DNA of 9,690 nt, taken from assembly GCA_903904765.1 (NCBI GenBank), contig CAIVEA010000992.1:1-9690 (forward strand), written 5' to 3'. Below, piece by piece: positions 5,138 through 9,690 of this stretch. The position numbers were made by a program, and so were the translations under genes. The notes beneath the pieces were generated by a model. The model was not told the origin of the DNA, did not search any database, and saw nothing but the letters and a program-made list of their open reading frames with translations. This stretch comes from an uncultured Chloroflexota bacterium. Lineage in GTDB: Bacteria > Chloroflexota > Anaerolineae > Aggregatilineales > Phototrophicaceae. The stretch's first letter is position 1. The number at the start of each line of letters is the position of its first letter.

Positions 5138-8068
5138 ATGTCGCGCCATAAAATACCCACCGCGACGACCTTTTGGAAACTGCATAGACCTCACCGCTGG
5201 CTGTGGACGGTCATCCTGACCGCCCTGCTCACGGCCTGCGCCCCATCGTCCAGCCCGGATGCCAACTCCGGCACGGCGACTCCTTCTCCGCAAGCTGTCG
5301 TGCCGTATGTCCCGCCCGCGCCGCCCATCATAGTGCGTGCCGATTCGTTCGGGTTGCCCCTCGCGCAGGACGACACCGCCCGCCTGTATGACGGGGCGAG
5401 TGTGCGGTTGGGGCAGGGCGAAACTGCCCAATTTGATGTGACCCTTCCCGTTGAGGGCGAATATACCCTCGCGTTCGAGATGGTAGCCGACCCTGCGCTG
5501 CTGGCCTCCCCCGAAGGGCAATTGCGCGTGGATGGCGAGTTCCCCGTCAGCGATTTGCAGCAGGTGGCTTTTCCGGTCTATTTCCGCAACAGCACCGACA
5601 CCTTCCCGCAGGATCGCTATGGCAACGATGCACTCATCCGGCAGCTGCGCGAGGTGCGCTGGTCGAAAGCGCCCGCGTGGGATGTGAACGTCGGGCAGCC
5701 CTACCCGCTACGGCTGACGCTGACGGCAGGCGAACATCATTTCGCGCTGACCATGACCAAAGGTGCGATGTATATCAGCGCGTTCTACATCATCCCGTTC
5801 GCGCCCTATCCCGATTACGCGCAGTACCGGGCGATGCAGACCGCGCCCGTCGCCACCGATTTCCTGCTCACGCTCGAAGCCGAAGCGCCCGCCTACAAGA
5901 ACGACACGGCGGCGCGTCCGGTCAGCAGCCGCAGCCTGACCGTCACCCCTTACGACACTTATCGTTTGCTGTTGAACACGCTGGGCGGCGATAGCTGGGA
6001 CACCAGCGGCAGCACCGTGTACTACACGGTGGACGTTCCGGCGGACGGCCTGTACTCGTTCACTTTCCGCGCCCTGCAAAACACGCGCAGCAGTTTTACC
6101 GTGTTCCGGCGCATCACCATCAACGGCGAAGTGCCGTTCGCGGAGTTCAACGCCCTGCCCTTCGCGTATTCGGCGGACTGGGTGGATACCCCGCTGGGCG
6201 GCGCACAACCGTATCAGGTGTTCTTGCATCAGGGCGTGAATGTGCTGGGCATCAGCGCCACCACCGCCCCCTACCTGACCGCCATCACCACCATTCAGAA
6301 GGCGCTGCTGGACATCAACACCCTCGCGCTGGAAATTCGCAAGCTGACGGGCAACCAGCGCGACCCGTTCAAAGAATGGGTGATGTCCAACTACATCCCC
6401 GATATTGATGAGCGCCTGAACGCCATCATTCAGGACTTGATTGACGACAAAGCTACGCTGCTCTCGATTGACCCCAGCGGTGCGTCACCGGAAGTCATGA
6501 CCTACCAGATGGCGATCAACAATCTGCAAGTCCTCGCCGCCGACCCGGACAAGATTCCGGTGTACATGAGCCGCTTCTCCGAAGGCACAGGTTCGGCGGC
6601 GCAGCAACTCGGTTCGCTGCTGCCGCTGCTGCAAAGCCAACCGCTGGCGCTGGACAAAATCTATGTGCATGCGCCCGCCAGCCTGCCCGTTACGCCCGGT
6701 GTGCCGTTGCTGAACGGCTTGTTCGAGGATGCCAAACGGTTCGTGCATTCCTTCGAGCCTGACCCGTATCAATCCATCGGCGCGGCGGCGGACGAACTGG
6801 AAGTGTGGGTAAATCGTCCCCGTCAGTATGTGGATTTGCTGCAACTGATGACTGACAGCACCTTCACGCCGCAGACGGGCATTCGCGTCAAATTCTCGAT
6901 CATGCCCAAAGAGGACAAGCTGGTGCTGGCAAACGCGGCGGGCATTCAGCCCGATGTGGCGATGGGCGTGAGTACCAACGTGCCCTATGAACTGGCGATC
7001 CGCAACGCGCTGTACGATTTGCGCTCATTTGAGGATTTCGACTCGTTCATTCACATCTATACGCCCGGTTCGCTGCTGGGGTACATCATCAACGACTCGG
7101 TGTACGCCATCCCCGAAACGCAGGACTTCTGGGTGACGTTCTACCGGCACGACATCCTCGACTCGCTCGGTATGACCGTCCCGCGCACATGGCCGGAGGT
7201 GATCGAACGCCTGCCGGAATTGCAACGCTACGGCATGAACTACAGCACGCCGCTTTCCAGCGGCAGCGGCTTGAAGGGCTATCTGCTGACCGCCCCCTAC
7301 CTGTTCAACTACGGCGCACAGTTGTACACCAACGGCGGCCTGACCACCGGATTGCAAAGCGAGGAGGCCATCGCCGCCATCAAGTTCATGGCGGATAGCT
7401 TCGTGATCTACGGGATGCCGCTGACCACCGTCAACTTCTATCAGGATTTCCTGTACGGGACGCAGCCCATCGGCATTTCCAACATGACAACCTATATCAA
7501 GCTGCTGACCGTCGCGCCGGAAATTCGCGGCCTGTGGGGGATTGACCTGTATCCGGCGACGGTGCTGGCGGACGGCACGCAGAACCGCTACGCCACCGGC
7601 TCGGCGCAGACCGATTTGATGTTCCAGAACACCGACAAGCCGCAGGAAGGCTGGCAGTTCTTGAAATGGTGGATGTCCACCGAAACGCAAACCGAGTTTC
7701 AGGAGCAGTTGATCCTGAACTACGGACGCGAGTATTTGTGGTTCAGCGCCAATATGGAAGCGTTCAGCCATCTGGATATTCCGCAGGAACACAAAGATGT
7801 CATCCTGCAACAGTGGGAATGGCTGCAAGAGCCGGTGCGCTTACCCGGCAGTTACATGCAGGAGCGCGAGTTGAGCAACGTGTGGAACCGCATCGTGTTT
7901 GACGGCTTCAATGCGCGTGTGGCGATTGATCGCTCCGTCAGCCTGATTAACCGCGAAATCGCCCGCAAGATGGAAGAGTTCGGGTATATCCGCGATGGGC
8001 AGTGGGTGAAGGAGTTCAAAATCCCCACCATCGAGACGGTGAAAGCGTGGATGGATCATGCAAATTAG
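5138..8068 (+). CDS. Large modular lipoprotein with C-terminal ABC solute-binding domain
   Basis: This 976-residue lipoprotein is about twice the usual size of a sugar-binding protein. A basic n-region and hydrophobic core end in the lipobox LTAC (31-34), so C34 is the predicted lipidated residue, followed by a Ser/Pro/Asn/Thr-rich linker. Residues about 67-215 and 241-375 look like two beta-sandwich, carbohydrate-binding-type segments; each has a Pro-x-x-Gly-x-Tyr signature (VEGEYTLAF at 105-113, ADGLYSFTF at 302-310). Residues about 385-520 are largely helical. From about 557 to the end it is a type-1 solute-binding domain: [59 protein letters not shown], a [17 protein letters not shown] stretch and a C-terminal helix. 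The next permease overlaps it by 11 bp, so it is very likely that importer's own receptor. The N-terminal modules could bind polysaccharide or the cell wall; that is inference. Only a weak AAAGAG precedes the ATG, and I found no convincing promoter in 5091-5137. Confidence 0.9.
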   Translation: MSRHKIPTATTFWKLHRPHRWLWTVILTALLTACAPSSSPDANSGTATPSPQAVVPYVPPAPPIIVRADSFGLPLAQDDTARLYDGASVRLGQGETAQFDVTLPVEGEYTLAFEMVADPALLASPEGQLRVDGEFPVSDLQQVAFPVYFRNSTDTFPQDRYGNDALIRQLREVRWSKAPAWDVNVGQPYPLRLTLTAGEHHFALTMTKGAMYISAFYIIPFAPYPDYAQYRAMQTAPVATDFLLTLEAEAPAYKNDTAARPVSSRSLTVTPYDTYRLLLNTLGGDSWDTSGSTVYYTVDVPADGLYSFTFRALQNTRSSFTVFRRITINGEVPFAEFNALPFAYSADWVDTPLGGAQPYQVFLHQGVNVLGISATTAPYLTAITTIQKALLDINTLALEIRKLTGNQRDPFKEWVMSNYIPDIDERLNAIIQDLIDDKATLLSIDPSGASPEVMTYQMAINNLQVLAADPDKIPVYMSRFSEGTGSAAQQLGSLLPLLQSQPLALDKIYVHAPASLPVTPGVPLLNGLFEDAKRFVHSFEPDPYQSIGAAADELEVWVNRPRQYVDLLQLMTDSTFTPQTGIRVKFSIMPKEDKLVLANAAGIQPDVAMGVSTNVPYELAIRNALYDLRSFEDFDSFIHIYTPGSLLGYIINDSVYAIPETQDFWVTFYRHDILDSLGMTVPRTWPEVIERLPELQRYGMNYSTPLSSGSGLKGYLLTAPYLFNYGAQLYTNGGLTTGLQSEEAIAAIKFMADSFVIYGMPLTTVNFYQDFLYGTQPIGISNMTTYIKLLTVAPEIRGLWGIDLYPATVLADGTQNRYATGSAQTDLMFQNTDKPQEGWQFLKWWMSTETQTEFQEQLILNYGREYLWFSANMEAFSHLDIPQEHKDVILQQWEWLQEPVRLPGSYMQERELSNVWNRIVFDGFNARVAIDRSVSLINREIARKMEEFGYIRDGQWVKEFKIPTIETVKAWMDHAN

Positions 8069-8969
8069 CGCGGCATTCCAGCAGTGGCGTAATAAGGAAG
8101 GCAGCGCCTACGCATTCCTGTCCCCGTATGCGCTGCTGTTCATCGTGTTCATCGTCGTGCCGGTGCTGGCTGCCTTCTTCCTGTCGTTCACCTTCTTCGA
8201 CGCGATTCAGCCGCCGCACTTCGTGGGCATGGAAAATTACATCTCGCTGCTCACGCGGGATGACACCTTCATGAAGTACGTCCTGCCCAACACCATCCAG
8301 TTCGCGGTGATCGTCGGGCCGGGCGGGTACGCGCTGGCCTTCCTGCTGGCGTGGATGCTGGCGCAACTGCCCAAAATCCCACGCACCATCTTCGCGCTCA
8401 TCCTGTATTCGCCTTCGATGACGGCGGGCGTGGCGATGGCGGTGGTGTGGAAGGCGCTCTTTAGCGGCGACCAGACCGGCTACCTGAACAGCTTCCTGAT
8501 GGGCATGGGGCTGCTGCGCGAACCGATTCAATGGCTGCAATCCCCCGATTACCTGATGCCGATCATGATTATCGTCACGCTCTGGAGCAGCATGGGAATC
8601 GGCTTTCTGGCGATGCTGGCGGGCATTCTGGAGATCAGCCCGGAACTGTACGAAGCTGCCGCGATGGACGGCATGAGCAGCCGCTGGCAGGAGATTTTCT
8701 ACATCACCATCCCGTCCATGCGCCCGCAAATGCTGTTCGGCGCGGTGATGGCGATTGTCGGCACATTTCAGGCCGGCGCGATTGGCGTGACGCTCTCCGG
8801 CAGCAATCCCACGCCGCAGTACGCCGGACAGTTGATCGTCAACCATATCGAGGATTACGGTTTCCTCCGCTACGAGATGGGATACGCGGCGGCCATTTCG
8901 GTGGTGCTGCTGCTGATGGTGCTGTTTTTCACCCGCATTTCTAACCGCCTGTTCGCCAGCGAGGGGTGA
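8058..8969 (+). CDS. ABC sugar transporter permease, MalF/UgpA type
   Basis: A 303-residue inner-membrane permease, one half of the transmembrane channel of a carbohydrate ABC importer. Six hydrophobic segments are visible, beginning at about residues 17-42 ([20 protein letters not shown]) and ending near 280-297. The cytoplasmic EAA loop that contacts the ATPase is intact: E199-A-A-A-M-D-G205, then IPSMRP. The N-terminus is short, as in UgpA/LacF-type proteins, with no extra MalF-like periplasmic domain. Its ATG lies inside the end of the lipoprotein gene (11-bp overlap), which suggests translational coupling, and no strong Shine-Dalgarno is seen. The second permease starts 7 bp after its stop. 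Confidence 0.95.
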   Translation: MQISAAFQQWRNKEGSAYAFLSPYALLFIVFIVVPVLAAFFLSFTFFDAIQPPHFVGMENYISLLTRDDTFMKYVLPNTIQFAVIVGPGGYALAFLLAWMLAQLPKIPRTIFALILYSPSMTAGVAMAVVWKALFSGDQTGYLNSFLMGMGLLREPIQWLQSPDYLMPIMIIVTLWSSMGIGFLAMLAGILEISPELYEAAAMDGMSSRWQEIFYITIPSMRPQMLFGAVMAIVGTFQAGAIGVTLSGSNPTPQYAGQLIVNHIEDYGFLRYEMGYAAAISVVLLLMVLFFTRISNRLFASEG

Positions 8970-8976
8970 TTGCACG

Positions 8977-9690
8977 ATGAGCAAGCGCAGAGTCAGCCGC
9001 TTCAGCCGCTACACGGGCGTTCGCAACCGGGGCATCAACCCGCAGGGCTTCCATGTCAGCCAGATCAAGTTTTATCTGCTGCTCGTGCCGCTGTCGGCCT
9101 TTATGCTGCTGCCCATCATCTTCATCTTCTCCAGCGCCTTCAAACCGCCGGATGAACTGTTCGCCTTCCCGCCGCGCTTCTTCGTCAGCAGCCCGACCTT
9201 CAAGAACTTCACGGACTTGTTCTCCAAGCTGTCCACGTCCGGGATTCCGGTCAGCCGCTACCTGTTTAACAGCATCCTCATCACGCTGGTGACGGTGGCG
9301 GCTTCCATCTTCGTGTCCAGCGCAGCGGCCTATGTGCTGTCCAAAAAGCGGTTCAAGCTCAAGCAAATGCTGTTCGCCATCAACAATATCGCGCTGATGT
9401 TCGTGCCGATTGCCGTGACCATCCCGCGCTTTCTGGTGATCCAAAAGCTAGGGCTGCTGGACACCTTCTGGGTACACATCCTGCCCATGCTCGCCATGCC
9501 CGTCGGCCTGTTCCTGCTCAAGCAGTTCATAGACGGCATCCCCGATGAGGTCATCGAGGCGGCGCAGATTGACGGCGCATCTGACCTGTGGATTTATTTA
9601 CGCATCATCCTGCCCATGATTCGCCCCGCGCTGGCGACCATTGCCATCCTGACGTTTCAGGCCGCGTGGAACAATGCCGACACATCCACG
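8977..9690 (+). CDS. ABC sugar transporter permease, MalG/UgpE type (C-terminus cut by window edge)
   Basis: The frame is open from ATG 8977 to the window end (238 codons of an expected 280-300). A basic N-terminus of about 30 residues precedes the first membrane segment ([20 protein letters not shown]), followed by the family's usual [11 protein letters not shown] motif. Further segments include [37 protein letters not shown] and [16 protein letters not shown]. The EAA loop is E194-A-A-Q-I-D-G200 with ILPMIRP after it, the typical MalG-side sequence. The visible end, FQAAWNN, is where the last periplasmic loop begins. It pairs with the permease 7 bp upstream to form the heterodimeric channel. 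GAGGGG at 8961-8966 lies about ten bases upstream and may serve as ribosome binding site. The missing end would hold the last membrane segment. Confidence 0.95.
   Translation, partial: MSKRRVSRFSRYTGVRNRGINPQGFHVSQIKFYLLLVPLSAFMLLPIIFIFSSAFKPPDELFAFPPRFFVSSPTFKNFTDLFSKLSTSGIPVSRYLFNSILITLVTVAASIFVSSAAAYVLSKKRFKLKQMLFAINNIALMFVPIAVTIPRFLVIQKLGLLDTFWVHILPMLAMPVGLFLLKQFIDGIPDEVIEAAQIDGASDLWIYLRIILPMIRPALATIAILTFQAAWNNADTST

Noticed and set aside
7025..8984. Long antisense open frames opposite the lipoprotein and first permease genes (7025-7828 and 8016-8984)
   Set aside because: Both are low-complexity His/Arg/Gln-rich shadows of well-supported genes, with no ribosome binding site or promoter.
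1..9690. CRISPR arrays, tRNA/rRNA genes, transposase genes or phage genes
   Set aside because: I saw no regularly spaced direct repeats, no cloverleaf or rRNA core sequence and no such protein motifs on either strand.

Overview
The window carries a carbohydrate uptake and phosphorolysis locus on a GC-rich bacterial chromosome. The codon bias is strong enough that long antisense frames stay open opposite the real genes. Three things fit a Chloroflexota-like (Anaerolineae-type) genome: separate MalF/MalG-type permeases beside an unusually large solute-binding lipoprotein, a LacI-GH94 pairing, and two intergenic inverted repeats with CCTCAYCCC...GGRTGAGG ends. This placement is an inference from style; there is no rRNA or marker gene here to prove it.

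Layout, left to right. Positions 1-804 (minus strand) hold the N-terminal ~268 codons of a LacI-family repressor, cut by the window edge. Positions 805-1091 are a divergent control region. It contains a 70-bp inverted repeat (861-930), a strong sigma70-type promoter (-35 TTGACA 980-985, extended -10 at 1000-1008) and a perfect 18-bp LacI-type palindrome (1015-1032) placed on the predicted transcription start. Positions 1092-3476 encode a GH94 disaccharide phosphorylase. Positions 3599-4948 encode a secreted, cysteine-free sugar-binding protein. A textbook intrinsic terminator follows (4961-5004), then a second 70-bp inverted repeat (5021-5090). Positions 5138-8068 encode a 976-residue lipoprotein: two beta-sandwich-like segments, a helical middle and a C-terminal solute-binding domain. 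Positions 8058-8969 and 8977 to the end encode the two ABC permease subunits; the second is truncated by the window.

How the parts probably work together. A beta-linked disaccharide or related glycoside is captured outside the cell by one or both binding proteins and imported through the two-permease channel. In the cytoplasm the GH94 enzyme splits it with phosphate into a sugar-1-phosphate and a free acceptor sugar. The LacI-type protein would keep the phosphorylase/binding-protein promoter shut until inducer appears. No ATPase gene is visible; it is either downstream of the window or supplied by a shared MsmK-type ATPase encoded elsewhere. The substrate cannot be read from the sequence: cellobiose, cellobionate, laminaribiose, chitobiose and others remain possible.

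I see no phage, CRISPR, transposase or RNA gene. The locus is a recognisable type of sugar-utilisation cluster. Its less ordinary points are the paired binding proteins (one without a lipid anchor, one giant and modular), the terminator that splits them into two transcription units, and the matched 70-bp palindromic repeats in both larger intergenic gaps.
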